Positions 22,817 through 34,599 of a stretch of 64,000 nt of DNA are shown one piece after another. The DNA comes from Topomyia yanbarensis (Eukaryota > Arthropoda > Insecta > Diptera > Culicidae). Each line of letters starts with the position of its first letter. The first letter of the stretch is position 1. The stretch covers positions 400,537,037-400,601,036 of the forward strand of contig NC_080672.1 of the NCBI RefSeq assembly GCF_030247195.1, written 5' to 3'. The translations under genes were made by a program, and so were the position numbers. A model generated the notes under the pieces. That model saw only the letters and a program-made list of their open reading frames with translations, was not told where the DNA came from and made no database searches.

Positions 22817-22911
22817 AGCGACGTACGTAGGATTTTTTTATATTTTGATTTTTCGCAAAATAGTACACTGACACGAAATTGCTTATTGAATAAAATCCTA
22901 CGTACGTCGCT
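22817..22911. repeat. 95-bp hairpin with 20-bp near-perfect stem
   Basis: AGCGACGTACGTAGGATTTT at 22817 is the reverse complement of AAAATCCTACGTACGTCGCT at 22892-22911. The loop is about 55 bases. It could be a very small inverted-repeat transposon or a foldback RNA if transcribed. It sits between the TTAAGGGGTT repeat and the truncated end of the Juan-like element. Confidence 0.85.
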
Positions 22912-22944
22912 GAAGAAAGCAATTTTAGATATACTGTGAAAATT

Positions 22945-23701
22945 TCAGAAAAGTCCTCCTTTAACGGGTAGCTTATTAGATTTGCAATTCTTATAAGAAA
23001 CCTGTAAGGTACGGTTAGTAAGATAATTTTTAATTATCTTTATTATGTAAATTGGAAAATTGAAATCCCACATTTTGGCAATTAATCCTTTGTGCCAAAC
23101 ATTGTCGAAAGCTTTTTCGATGTCTAGAAGAGCAACTCCAGTGGAATAGCCCTCTGAGATATTTGCCTTTATCATGTTAGTTACTCTCACAAATTGATGA
23201 GTAGTTGAATGTCGAATACGAGATCCAAAAAAAAAAAATGGAATTCTCATTGATATGTGACATCATTCTAGTTAGGATGATTTTTTCAAATAATTTACTA
23301 ATCGAAGAGAGTAAGCTAATTTGTCGATGATTATTGAACACTGAGCTAATGGGATTGGAAACAGCTTCTTGAGAAAGTGAAAAAGTTATGATACTAAGAC
23401 CAGTTTCAACTTCGATACCCAAACTCTCGATCACCTTGGTGTCAAGAGACGGCGTAACGGAATGTTTGATCCTGCGATTAACCGCTATTGCGATTCCTCC
23501 GCCGAATCCAACAATTCGATCAAATCGATGAATAACAAAATTAAAGTTACTCTTCAATTTAATATTTGGTTTTAAAAAAGTTTCGGTCACAATGGCTATA
23601 TGCACAGTATGTATCCTCAAGAAGTTGAAAAATTTGTCTTCGCACGTTTTTAATGAACGAGTATTCCAATTAAATAAATTTAAATGATTATTTAAAGCCA
23701 T
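22945..23701 (-). pseudogene. ORF2 remnant: endonuclease plus reverse transcriptase
   Basis: The start ATG (23701-23699) gives MALNNHLNLFNWNTRSLKT, the Asn-bearing first motif of an AP-type endonuclease. HIAIVTETFLKP follows with the Glu motif, and then GFGGGIAIAVNRRIKH. After VIESLGIEVETGLSIITF the frame jumps to reverse transcriptase sequence NHRQISLLSSISKLFEKIIL, so the catalytic half of the endonuclease is deleted. A second jump joins MMSHINENSIFFFW to the HQFVRVTNMI segment, and STGVALLDIEKAFDNVWHKG carries the first catalytic Asp (ALLDIEKAFD). The frame ends at LPVKGG, before the YADD motif. Function in family members: target-primed reverse transcription. Confidence 0.88.
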
Positions 23702-24711
23702 TGTTAAACTTTAATTTCATTACAATTTTGTTAGCGAATTCCCACCCCGCTTGAAAAGCTTCAAACATGGAAGTAAAATTCAACATGGCAATCATCATAG
23801 GTAACATAGAGTCTTGCAGATATTTTAATTTTTCTTCCGTTACGCTACCTAGATCCATTGGATTAAAGGAAGCGTTGGGTGCAAACGAGTTTGTAGGCGT
23901 GGTAACGGTAGCCGTTATATTGACCTTGTTACCTGCCACTGAAGCATAAGATACCACACCATTGAAGGATGGTGTGACGGAGGTAGAAGTAGTTGTCAAT
24001 CTATTTTGAATCGTATTAACACGTTTGGACGTGTTTGCTTGAAGTGTACCTAAAGAAGTAGGTACATTTTTAATTTGTTGTTTTTGTTGTCTACAACGAG
24101 AATTTATAATTTTTTCTCGAACAGGACAACCCTAGAAATTCGATTTATAATTTTCGCTACAATTAGCGCATTTGAAACTTTTTGTGGTTTTTTTTCACCG
24201 GGCAAGTATCTTTCATGTGCGATTTATCACCACAGATCATACATTTGGAATCCAAATGACAATTTTTTGTGCCGTGTCCAAAGCCTTGGCATCTACGACA
24301 CTGGGTCAGATTTTGAATTCTGCCCCTATGTCGTCTATAATGTTCCCACTTTACTCGCACGTGGAACATAAAACGTGCTTTTTCAAATACTTTCAAATTA
24401 TTAACCTCATTACGGTAAAAATTAATTAAATAAAGCTCCTGGATAATTCCAGAGCGTACTGGCGTGTTATCGCCGCTAGCCTTTCTCTTCATAAGAATAA
24501 CTTGTGAAAGAGCAAAGCCAAGTAAATTTTTCAATTCGTTGGATATTTCGTCCAAACTTTGACCTTGTGGTAGCCCTTTCAAGATGCGAGGAAATTTAGA
24601 AATTTCATCAGCTTCACATTCGGATAAAACATCGAATGAGTTGCTGCAGACAATTGAATTTTCGGGTGGAGAAGATACCCCTTTTCCGTTTAGCTTTAAT
24701 TTTTGGCACAC
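23688..24711 (-). pseudogene. ORF1 (gag-like nucleic-acid-binding protein)
   Basis: The minus-strand frame from 24711 contains LPQGQSLDEISNELKNLLGF and then two CCHC knuckles: CRRCQGFGHGTKNCHLDSKC and CMICGDKSHMKDTCPVKK. A frameshift or short loss near 24165 and a TAG in place of a Trp codon (about 24133) break a third knuckle, CANCSENYKSNF-stop-GC. Reading resumes to the end of ORF1 through TTTSTSVTPSF, VVSYASVAGNKV and FQAGWEFANKIVMKLKF, with a stop that overlaps the ORF2 start. In Jockey-clade elements this protein binds the element RNA. Confidence 0.85.
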
Positions 24712-24773
24712 GGCCTTTCTAGGAGGACCCAGGCATGTTGGAAGAATTTAGGCTGAATTGTTCTTAAAAAATG

Positions 24774-24910
24774 TTTTAGTCTTGAAAAAGACTGATTGAG
24801 TAGAAAAAGTAGGTAGTCTTGAGAAAGACTAATTGTCGAAAAAATATAGGTAGTCTTGAGAAAGACTGATCGAGCGAAAATATAGGTAGCCTTGAGAAAG
24901 ACTGTTGCTG
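24774..24910 (-). repeat. 37-bp hairpin tandem in the retrotransposon leader
   Basis: AGTCTTGAGAAAGACT (or a one-base variant) recurs at 24778, 24815, 24852 and 24888, steps of 37, 37 and 36 bases. Each copy is itself an inverted repeat (AGTCTT / AAGACT around GAGA). The array is immediately upstream of ORF1 of the minus-strand Juan-like element, so it lies in its 5' untranslated leader. Confidence 0.9.
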
Positions 24911-25060
24911 TTGAAAAACTCTAGGTAAATCAGGAGCTATCAAGATTTGTGACCGGTTCGAACGAAGGTTCAAGCCGGTATGCAGTGTTTAAACTCCTTA
25001 AGGCAAATGTACCACCTCACGAAGATTTGGTCTTATGCGAAAGTGCCGCAAATCAATAGC

Positions 25061-28000
25061 CACCGTATTTGCCCGGAGCTCCACATCTTCATTCTTTGTC
25101 TCACTCATCTCGACAGATCACAAAGGCAAGAATTAATGTAATAGTTTCTTCTGCTCTTCAGACACACAATGCAAAAGTTGCTGTTTTTGTTGTTCGCTTT
25201 ACGCTTGTTCAGGTAGAATCAGAAAACACATTGAGTATAGTGACCGTTGTTTTTAGTGGTTTGAAATAGCAATCATCTTCGTCATTTCCTCATCAATTTG
25301 TTAAAACCAAACGAGATACAAATTTGTTAAGTGTGTGTTTAAAAAAACTCGGAGGGGAGGGCTTTATGCATCTAGTCACTTTTTTGTATGACTTATACCT
25401 AACATTGGCATGAAAAATTATTTATTCATAATTTTTCAACCAAATTACAGTAAAAAAATGAGACAAATTTCACCTTTTTTCATTAACGTCTATAAATTTG
25501 GTATAAGTCATAGGAAATGGTATCTATTTTAATAATTTATATCAATTTCTTATTTCGCTGACCTACCAGAGAACCTGCACTTGACGAAGTAGGACGATGC
25601 TTCGCGCGCAAAGGCCGACGAGATCCGCCATTTTTAACCCACCATTTTGAATTTTGGAAAAAAACATATTTTAGTTATCGATATATAACGAATAAAAGAT
25701 CAAAAGCAGAAGTTTGCATGTCTTTTCATTTTTCCGCAAAAAACTCTGAAATATTGATTGATTATCCTCCGAATCCAGAAGAAAGTCCCCTTAATAAAAC
25801 GAATCCTAAACCCCTTTTATATCATGTATGAGTGCTGCGAAATCGGAAATTCAGTTGCTTATTTCTCTTTGAATTTATCGAAACCAACATTCAGTCTCAA
25901 TGCCTACCTCATTCCTTCACTTCCAAACTGACTGAAGTTTCATGAAAAATCGAATGTTTTAGTGAGAAAGTACAAATTCATTCACCAAACAAAGAATTCA
26001 TTTAATATGCGTAGAAAATTTAAAGGTTGAAAGTGCTGTCGATTACATTTTCGATCATAAGTGAACTATGTAATCTATGTCTGTTGAATTTTCACTCGAT
26101 AGCATAGAAACAAAATTCTGTTTGCTACAGAGACCGAACATATCTAAAAATGCGCTATACCGAACGAATGCACGACGAGGGAAACAAATGAACTATTGCA
26201 TTCACCAAGGCGGGCATGAATTGAATTTTGTTCATTTTTCATTCTCACCCGGGGATGTCAATTTCTCTACGCTCTGCATGTGACTCAACCTTTCAACTAA
26301 ATCTAATTACACAAATAATCATAATTTTATTTTATATCTGCTGCCCGATAACGCACAAGCATTTTTTGTTTAAGAAGACCGATTCCAAAAAGCCATAATT
26401 TAACTTGTAAACAAAGTTGTCGTTTGCCAGTCGTTTTAAAATTGGAAAACCTAGATTATAAAGAAACCCGTACCCGCTAATCCCTAATACCTTCCACTTT
26501 GTAAATGGCAACATAACGCACACATATTCGCTAGAGCCCGTTATGTGAAAACAAGAGCCATAACCTTTCAATCATTTTCATTCCCATCAGCAACGGCCAT
26601 GAACGGTTCCTGGTGGCGCGTGTGTCAATCCAATGTACTTACGACAACCTTTCGAACCGTCTGGGGACCTGTAACAGCCACCAAACACCGTTATTGGTCT
26701 GGCCAAGACCTTGAAACGGAAAGTCGGGTGTGCTTGTGTTATTGTTCGCTGTGGCACAGCGAAACAGGTTTCCCCGGGCAATGCTACCCCGGATCCGGCT
26801 AGTGATTGTAGAAAACTCTGAAGTAATGATGCTGTGGAAAATTTACTGCTTTGATTTTCCTCCATCATACTCGGCTTCGATCGGTTGGTATAGCAGGGAC
26901 ATTGCCGTTTCGTTGTTTTTTATTCGCTCTCAACTTTCAGAAAATGGCCATAAACGTTCGTTTGGTCGGCGGCGTGTTGTGGTTGTGAAGGAAGCGGCCG
27001 CATGATTGGATCCTAGTTTCTCGTTTCTGCGGAACAAGACGTTCGATCCCTGGGTGGTTTGATGGGTCCGACCCAGAAGACAGGGAAAGGTCACACAACG
27101 ACCGAGCTCGTAAACGATGTGCTATCATGTCGTTGGGCTGGGAAACTTTGCAAATTTCATCAAATTATTCAATCGAGGCGTTCCATCGGATGACTTTCGA
27201 TTGGTTGACAGAGTGGGGGGCTGGTCGTTCGGGCTGAGCGATGAAATGCGGATTTAGGTTGTGACTAATTTATGAAAATGTGAATAATTTAAATGAGGCT
27301 GATGGGTTTCGGTAAGAATGTATAAGTTTTCAACATTCTGCGGCTCGTTTAGATCTTATTATATTTGGAAACAGCAGTATAAATTATAGATAGCTTATAA
27401 AGGGTTCCATTCGGACGCCTGATACATCACCCATACAAGTTCATTACAGCGTTAGCACAATTGACTCAAGAAACCCTTTTTGGTTGGCGTTTAAACGCAT
27501 GCCCATTGGTTTGAGTTTTCGAAACTTAATTTCTACAAAGCACAGTAGTAAATCAATAAAAAACATATTCTTCCGACACAAGTGGTGACTAATTTCCTAT
27601 ACTGCTTCCCATAAAACTGTCAGCAAATTAAGATAAACTCATATCGCCACAGGTACCTTCCACAGGGCCCATACGGACGGAATAGCAAACTTCAATGCGC
27701 CAACTAGCGCAAAGCATCCGTGAAACCGCAGGAGCTGGGTGTAAAATATCGACCTTCAACGAATTACAGCGATGATAAAGAGAAAGCGTGAATGAGAAAA
27801 TCCGTAAAGGAAACTTTTCCAATGCAAACTCGTAAGATAGCATCTCCCGCATGGACGTTTATTACTTTTGCTGCGAGCTTATACTATACATACTCTTTTC
27901 ACATCTGCAAGGCAAACCGTCCCACAGGAAAACGCAATGCAATATGACTCCGCTGGAGGTTGGGGAGGAAATGGTTAGGGAGAGTGTTTGTCGCAGGAAA

Positions 28001-29178
28001 ATATACGCTATGGTTGCAGTGCAACTCTTCAATCGATTCGAAGTGCCTTCCTTTCCGGAATATCCGTTCGAATCTGTGCTCAATTCCATTGGGTGTTGTA
28101 TCCTATTGACAACTGGTTGCACTTTGAGCAGCTTCAATGATGGTAGGGTGAAAAATCAGTTTGCCTGTATGCAATCTAATATTATTCCTTCCGGCTACTT
28201 TTTAAATAATTTGAAATTTGAGTTCCATTTACAGAAATGTGACCCAGTCTGGGTGGCTCCAGCCAGCTGATTAAAAGGTGGAACGCCTACGTGGCAAAAT
28301 CTATCGTTTTCATGATTTAGAAAATTTGATTTCGAATTTTAGAAACTCCTCATCGTTCAACTATTGTTTGTTCTACTCTAATATTCAGGGAATCGATTTT
28401 GCCAATTCTTTGATTTTGCCGCAAATGGTTCATGGTGAATGTTATTGTTTCATTCTAGCACTCATAACAGACACACTCATATTTTTAAGGTGCCAAACGG
28501 CGCGGCGATCAACTAGCAGATTTCCAGCTTTCAGTATACGGACTTTGCGAGCAAACTTGAATACAATCATTTCGCGTTTCGACGTTGTCTCATAAGAATC
28601 TCACACTAACATAGCGCCGAATTGATTCTAGCTCCAAAACGAAAACAAGATTTCTGTTTCTGAGCAAATCGCTAGTCCTGTGTGATGTCCCACAAGAAAA
28701 GAAATTCATTTTCGTCCTGTCAGTTAATGTCGGATTCTAATGAGACGAAGTCGAAACGCAAATTCCATAACTAATTGAGTTATAGATTTTAAGCCCTTAA
28801 CGCGCAAATATGTTTTTAAACAATTTTCTCCTTTGTGGAGAAAATAGTTTTCACCGAAATTTTTCTCCACTAAGAAGATATATTAGACGAATTTCGCGCT
28901 AAATCGTATTCAGAGTTGGTAGCACCCTCTCAGATTTTAATAAAACTTTCTGTACATGAAGACTTTGTCACAAAAAGCCACTTCGCATACTTTGTTTTTT
29001 TTTTCAAAAATGATCTAGACTGTCTTTTGAAAAGAGTCAAACTTTTTTTACCAATTTTTTTTTTCAAATGATTCTAGTCTAAAAATGGCAAATCCTACAA
29101 AAAATATTGTAGGAGTGATTTTAACAAAATTAGTCAAATTTTTTAATAAAAATATTAAAAAAATTCTTCATCGACTCC
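25061..29178. other. No supported gene
   Basis: About 4.1 kb of mostly unique-looking sequence. Open frames such as 26587-26868 (minus) and 27851-28270 (plus, 139 codons) have no recognisable domain, signal or splice context. A short stem (TTTTCTCC / GGAGAAAA) is present near 28830-28850. Nothing else could be supported. Confidence 0.4.
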
Positions 29179-29180
29179 TA

Positions 29181-29370
29181 CACTGAAAAAAATTGATTAT
29201 AAAAATTTAAAGTCGATTTACAAAAAAACAACTTCGATTTGAATGAAATTTTGTTCCAAAATAGGTAATTATGTTCCCTATCTACCGTCAAAAATTCAAG
29301 TTGGGCACCATCAAGTAAAAAAAGTTATTGGAAAAAAACTTTTCCTTGTCCAAACTGATTTTTTTCAGTG
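29181..29370. mobile_element. 190-bp TA-flanked MITE (CACTGAAAAAA ends)
   Basis: TA at 29179-29180 and 29371-29372 flanks inverted ends CACTGAAAAAAATTGATT and AACTGATTTTTTTCAGTG. TA duplication with CACTGAAAAAA termini fits the mariner/Tc1-type miniature element pattern. There is no coding region. Confidence 0.9.
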
Positions 29371-29569
29371 TATTTTTAACGAAAACTAAACCAATAAAAA
29401 TCATAATCATCTCAGGATCCAATTTCCCAACTGCTAGTAACCTGATACAAAAAAGCAAAAATATCTGTAACGAGTTTGGTATATATTCATAACAAAGTTT
29501 AATGAGGACAAAGATAACATTTAACATCATCGATATATGCGAGATTTAACTAAATACCACTTGGCCGTG

Positions 29570-30400
29570 TACGAAGAAGTATCTTGTCTATGTACCGGGC
29601 CGGAAAGTAGAGATTTATGTTGTAGTCACCAACAAGGGCCATAATAGCGCAGTATGGAGTTCGCTCCTTCGAAAACCCTTCGCTTCGGCCAGTGGAAATT
29701 CTGGTTCGCAAGAAATTGCGTTCAGGAAAAATCAAGGAGTATATGAAAACAACTTATTTTCCATCAGCCTCATTTTGAATCTTTCGCCGAATCTGCTCTT
29801 CCAATCTTTGATCTTTTGGACGGGTCTACCTGTACGCCTTTTTGTGCCGCGAGGCATGAACTGCCGTTGTTGCAAACAATTGGGCCTACAGCGACTTATT
29901 GTAAAAATAAGCTGTGGAAACTGCGGAGAGAATCATGAAAAATTTTCCTGCTGTGGAGAGACTCCGCACGATCTCTTGACATATCCCGCATATAAATTAT
30001 GTGGCGACAAAATGAAACATTCTTTTAAGGTACGCTCCGATAAGAAATGCAAAAGACCGCTAGGCCACCGACAACGACTAATTTCTACGTTTCCTTGTAC
30101 ACTAAAAAGCGAGAGTCCGAACATCCCATTGTGGGAACATCTTCTAGTATGCCTACAAATTTCCGAAAGAAAAAAATCAGTTTTCTCTTCTAGGCTTCCT
30201 CGTAAAGGCCTGAGAGTGTCCCTTGAAGGGTGCTGTTACAAAACCGAAGTAAGTGGTTCCTGGTCCGGGTAATCTTAGAAACTAGCAGGAATTTCTATAT
30301 GGGACACCAAACACCCCAAGTGTCCCTATATTTCAATCCCTACATTTTTACAGGTTTTACACAATGCATTTGCACTGCGATTAAAGGTCAGACAAAACGA
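29570..30400 (+). pseudogene. gag (ORF1) remnant of a non-LTR retrotransposon
   Basis: Frame pieces read KYLVYVPGRKVEIYVVV (about 29580-29630), then GLPVRLFVPRGMNCRCCKQL and CGNCGENHEKFSC (29820-29960), then CCGETPHDLLTYPAYKLCGD and the basic HSFKVRSDKK. The same order (VYIPANRVEV, KVRLPVRLFV, ENPHDLPACPYK, basic region) occurs at 62.5-63 kb, so both belong to one family. The zinc knuckles are mutated and the copy has frameshifts and stops. A proline-rich tail similar to the end of that ORF1 (TPSVPIFQ) is seen near 30320. Family role: binding of the element's RNA. Confidence 0.75.
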
Positions 30401-30435
30401 GTACCCGACGCAATCGTGTACAGTCTCCTACTTCA

Positions 30436-30849
30436 TGGTGATTCAGAGATTGCTTAGAATTGTACGCGAAAGAGACTTTTGAACGTCGGATCGCCCAAAT
30501 TTTTCTCAATATACGCGATGCTACCAATGCAAATGAAAAACTTGATGAAAGCTGAAAAACGCGATTATTGGCACCGGTCCGTCGACAGATTAACGGACGG
30601 ATCATCAGAGAAACAATGTTTCGTCTGGTCGCTAGGACCTACGTTGTGTATTCGATTCATCCTGTTCGTCATATGATGACAGCTATGCATCACTTTTATG
30701 CTAATTATTATGACAGTAGCGGTGAGTGCAATCATAAAAGAGGCTGTGCCGCCAACATTCTTCCCACAAAACTGATGGTTTTATATTTACCTATCAACGA
30801 CCATGCCCACATCATCGTTACAGTTACAGGAGGCTCTCCGTTTGAATAA
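30436..30849 (+). other. Unrecognised open frame, possible coding remnant
   Basis: A frame with a single stop (after EKLDES, near 30555) reads ELYAKETFERRIAQIFLNIR, then LLAPVRRQINGRIIRETMFR and LVARTYVVYSIHPVRHMMTA, and ends ILPTKLMVLYLPINDHAHI...GGSPFE with a stop at 30847. Composition looks protein-like and the frame directly follows the gag remnant, but I do not recognise a domain. It may be another piece of mobile-element sequence or chance. Confidence 0.25.
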
Positions 30850-31619
30850 TAATACTCTTTGTATTTCATGCACAAAACAGGGGAGTTTTTGAGTTTTATC
30901 TGGAAAATCATAGCAGATTACCTTAGTTTGAGTTCTTTCGCAGTGCTCCATTCCGGGTACTGAGAAGGCGGACCCTTGGATTAGAATGATAATGAGAAGG
31001 TGGACATTTAGACATTAGAAGGTGATATTTATGAAAGATCGCGTAGCTTCAACCAGTTTTTAATTATTTCTTCTCAGAGGACGCTCGTAAATTGGCAAAT
31101 TTCGTGGAGCGATGGAAGCTCAGATAATCCTAAACCTCGGGACCAAAAGAATGGACAAGAGAATTCTTTTTTTTCTCACGAAAAATATTGATCGATTACA
31201 GCACCACCTAGATCTGAAAATGTGAAACTGATGTGTTTTTCCATACATTTTGTCAATTTTTCCCATGCAAACTTTGAGCCGTTTGCGGAACCACTTCCCG
31301 TGTGCCAAATGTGCTAAGATTTTCAGGGAAGATTATTAGCCACCCAAAATATCATTTTCAGGTGCAAGGTTTTGATTTCGAAATTTAAAGTATTTTGGGC
31401 CAGCCTAGTGTACACGGATCTCAAAGTTGTATTTTACCGAGTTGATCACTATCTCTTACATGCAAATATCGGATGGCTCGACGCATCGTATAATGTTGTC
31501 GAATGGCTTAACCCTTAAATGCATTTTGTTGCCATTTGGCAACATACCGAATTCTGCGATATAAAAGCCTCAACAAGACTAATATATCATATCTATCCCG
31601 AAAAATGAGCGCACAAGAA

Positions 31620-31865
31620 AAATGAAATTCATGCATTCAAGGATCAAACCATATCTCGTAGATAGTTCTCTTTCTGTGAAACTGGAAAATATTAAAACGT
31701 ACCGTTTCATCAACATGTCGGATGTGCCACAAGGCAGCAATTTTTAACCTCTACTGTATACTCTGTTCTTCAATGATATTGCCTCTGACGTTCCACCAGC
31801 GTACCAATTTCAATACGGGCTTGTTTTGCAGTTCAGCGACATCTTGATGTTTTTTGTGATTATTG
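31620..31865 (+). pseudogene. Reverse transcriptase fragment
   Basis: The frame reads YLVDSSLSVKLENIKTYRFI, then NMSDVPQGSNF with a stop, and PLLYTLFFNDIASDVPPAYQ. PQGSN..PLLY.LFFNDI is the block that precedes the YADD catalytic motif in non-LTR retrotransposon reverse transcriptases. The YADD itself is destroyed (FQYG followed by frame loss). It is a short, isolated fragment. Confidence 0.8.
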
Positions 31866-33014
31866 CAATCATAAATTTTAAAGGGTGTTGTTAGTATACA
31901 AATTTGGTCAAAATAAGAATGTGTGTAAATTAAATAATTTTTCGGCTTATTGCTGCCATCATATCAATACAGCCACCTCACCCACGAAAAACGCAAACTT
32001 GCATTAAACTAATTCTCCCTTCTAATAGTTTTTGGGTCTTCATCAAGCTTCACGATGGTCTAATATTTTTCTATTGGAAGGAGGAGCTCAGGCATGTTAA
32101 GAAGGTTCTTGCCATTGAGAACCATCACGTTGCTGGCCTTTTTAGCCATAATGTACCACTCATAAATTGAATAACGCAAAAATTGCCAAAAATTAGCTCC
32201 CTGCATGCTCCATGTCACAATTTTTTTTTCTCGCTTCCCCTAGTACGTGACGAATTATTTTTTCATCAGAAAAACATGTTACGTCATGTTCTTGTCTATT
32301 CACTCTAACTCATGTCACATTTTGTCATACACGCGAAGGTTCATACACGCTTGCACAAGCGACAAAAACGTTAACATACAAACGCTCCTGTCCTTCGCGA
32401 TCAGCCATCCGCGATTTCGCCAACAAGATAACGTTGACGACGTGAACGTTTAAGCACTAATAAATTCACCAACGTGGTCTCAGGAGTGAGCCCAGAAACG
32501 CCCGTGTTTGCGTGACCATGAACCGCTTACGTCGATCCTTCTGAATCGACCTAACGAAGTATAGGATTGCCCTGTTGAACATGCAACAAATGTCAAAGGT
32601 TACTAACCATCGTAACCGAACACTGAATCGTCTGATTGTTACCGAGGAAGCTTTACCAAACTGTACTGTCTTGGAAGCACATGAACCGTTTCCTTCGCTC
32701 CAAGTTTCGCAGATGTGTCCACTGCAGGTTCGATTGACGAATTGACTAAAGATAGACACACGACAGGATGTCCTTGCTACATCATGCAACTGATATAAAC
32801 TTTGCAGTAGACAGACTTTCACTTATCCTAAAACAGCATTTCAATGTATATGTTTCTATATATTGGAAAAAATCAATCATGTTTCCCGTTTCAAAAAAAC
32901 AAAAGCAAAATGTTTCAAATTACACAATGTTGCAATTTACAGAAGTTTTGTGCTGGATTGAAACTGTTTAAGATCTTACAAGAAAATGTTCCGCGAAACT
33001 AAGACATACATCTC

Positions 33015-33358
33015 AACCGAGCAACACGGTTTTTTCATGCCAAGTCAACAACTACTAATTTAGCTCGGTTTTTATCACATCGCATTAAAAACATAGAAAA
33101 TGGTGCGCAGGTAGATTCCATATATACTGATCTAAATGTGGCTTTTGATAGTGTTGATTATTCTCCACTGTGGGCGAAAATTAGGAAACAATGAGTCATA
33201 TACCTTCATCAATTTTTCGGGAGCACCGCAAGGAATAAATCTTGTGCCTTTGCTGTTTACCCCGTTCTTCAATGGCGTTTACTTTGTTATTCCTGCTGAA
33301 TGCCAACTTATTTATGCTGACAACCTTAAACTGTTTCTCAGGGACTGCATACTCTAAT
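33015..33358 (+). pseudogene. Reverse transcriptase fragment with decayed YADD
   Basis: Across frames one reads QHGFF, then ARF...NIENGAQVDSIYTDLN with VAFDSVDYS (first catalytic Asp region), then a deletion, then INFSGAPQGINLVPLLFTPF with FFNGVYFVIPAECQLIYADN. The catalytic YADD has become YADN and the PQGSN loop PQGIN. The middle of the domain is missing. It is similar in wording to the fragment at 31.6 kb and probably comes from the same family. Non-functional. Confidence 0.8.
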
Positions 33359-33599
33359 GACTTTCACAGATCGCTATTCCCACATCGAGATAGGTAAAAA
33401 TTAAAGGCATTCAAACATCGATTAAATAATGGAAAATTGTTTTGGAATGCGTCGATGACTATAAAAATCCGCTTACTGTAAGAGATCCATGTGTGATTGA
33501 GATAGATCTACCACGAAGACTGCTGTGGAAGCATCCAGTCATTTAGATCTAGATCGATGGGCTTATAACGATCCTAATAGCTCGGTTGGTTGAGTGGGT

Positions 33600-33925
33600 C
33601 ACTCAAAAGAATACGACGAAGAGCGAAGCGAACAAATTCGCGCTAAACAGCTTCATTGCGTTGAATCGATATATTTGATAATATGGTACCCAAACAAAAG
33701 CAGCATACTCGAACGTGGAGCGAACTAGAGCCCAACATAGTGCCTCAAAGCAGTGAATGTTGACGAAGTTCTTAGTAACACGCAAATTATACCCCAACAG
33801 TTTGGAGGCCTTGGAAATAGTATGTTCCAAATGTTCTATAAAATTCGGTTTCGAGTACAGTACAGCTTGCGAAATAGCGTACTGAGGCATAATACTGAAT
33901 AAGAATGAGACCGATGAAACTGATC
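33600..33925 (-). pseudogene. C-terminal polyprotein fragment of a non-LTR retrotransposon
   Basis: The minus-strand frame reads HTISKASKLLGYNLRVTKNF, then CFEALCWALVRSTFEYAAFV, then WVPYYQIYRFNAMKLF. SKA...LGF..R, LY..LVR..LEY...VW.PY is the conserved region after the reverse transcriptase of Jockey/CR1-like elements. Upstream catalytic motifs are absent. It is on the opposite strand from the fragments at 31.6 and 33.0 kb, so it is a separate insertion or an inverted piece. Confidence 0.85.
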
Positions 33926-34599
33926 CCAATTTTGTAATATTATTCATGTTTACATAAAATCTTATCTAGAGCAACATTGATTTGACTTATATATTGGCCC
34001 TGGATGCTACGTAAAAATTTTACAGAAGATCAGTAAAACTGGCCAATTCATGAATCCCTAGAGCTCAGAAAATTTTTCGACAACGTTTGGCCAAATTGCA
34101 TTAGCATAAACTCGTAGTTATGAGAGGGAAAGGGAATCTGTTTCTCCGGAACATCCGCTGAACTGGTCAATTTATAAGATGATCTTAGAACCAGGTGTAT
34201 CTTGAACACGCATTTTTTATCACATATTAACGTTCCGGAAGTCTTCAGTTTGAAAATATTTCAGAGTTCTAGGACAAGGTTCATAAATTGACCAGCTCAG
34301 CCTCCAAACGATTCAAGGTTCCGTTCGAAACGTTACGTGCTCGTGTGAAAGTAAAGTGCTTGTCATTAATGAAAGCGTCAGATATTTCGCGAGAGTTGAC
34401 AATATAATAATTTAAGGTGTTGTTGAGGTAGATAAACGAAAAAACACGATCGAAAAAGAGCACAACTTCAATTCCACACTCTGGCGACGACGTTCGTAAA
34501 TTAATTTATGTTTGTACAGTGCAGTATGAAGTTGTACGACATAACATATTCTTAGCTATCTATGACTAATAAATGTTTGGTATTTCCGGAATAGGGTTG

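Larger units (their letters stand above)
22945..25060 (-). mobile_element. Internally deleted Jockey-clade (Juan-like) retrotransposon
   Basis: Reading on the minus strand the order is leader with 37-bp tandem repeats (24.9-24.77 kb), ORF1 with gag zinc knuckles (24.71-23.69 kb) and ORF2 with endonuclease then reverse transcriptase (23.70-22.94 kb). ORF2 begins inside the end of ORF1. The wording of both ORFs matches the Jockey clade and recalls the mosquito Juan family. The element is broken by an endonuclease-to-reverse-transcriptase deletion, a second internal deletion, and truncation at 22945. The 5' end is approximate. Confidence 0.8.

Noticed and set aside
26545..26868. Overlapping frames on both strands as a host exon
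   Set aside because: No conserved motif, splice signal or homology that I recognise.
31505..31550. piggyBac-type end (TTAACCCTTAAATGC)
   Set aside because: No partner end or transposase fragment nearby; a single TTAACCCTT is too weak.
32466..32822. 118-codon minus-strand frame, and the plus-strand frame LPNCTVLEAHEPFPSLQVSQ
   Set aside because: Neither strand gives a recognised domain, and stops interrupt the plus frame.
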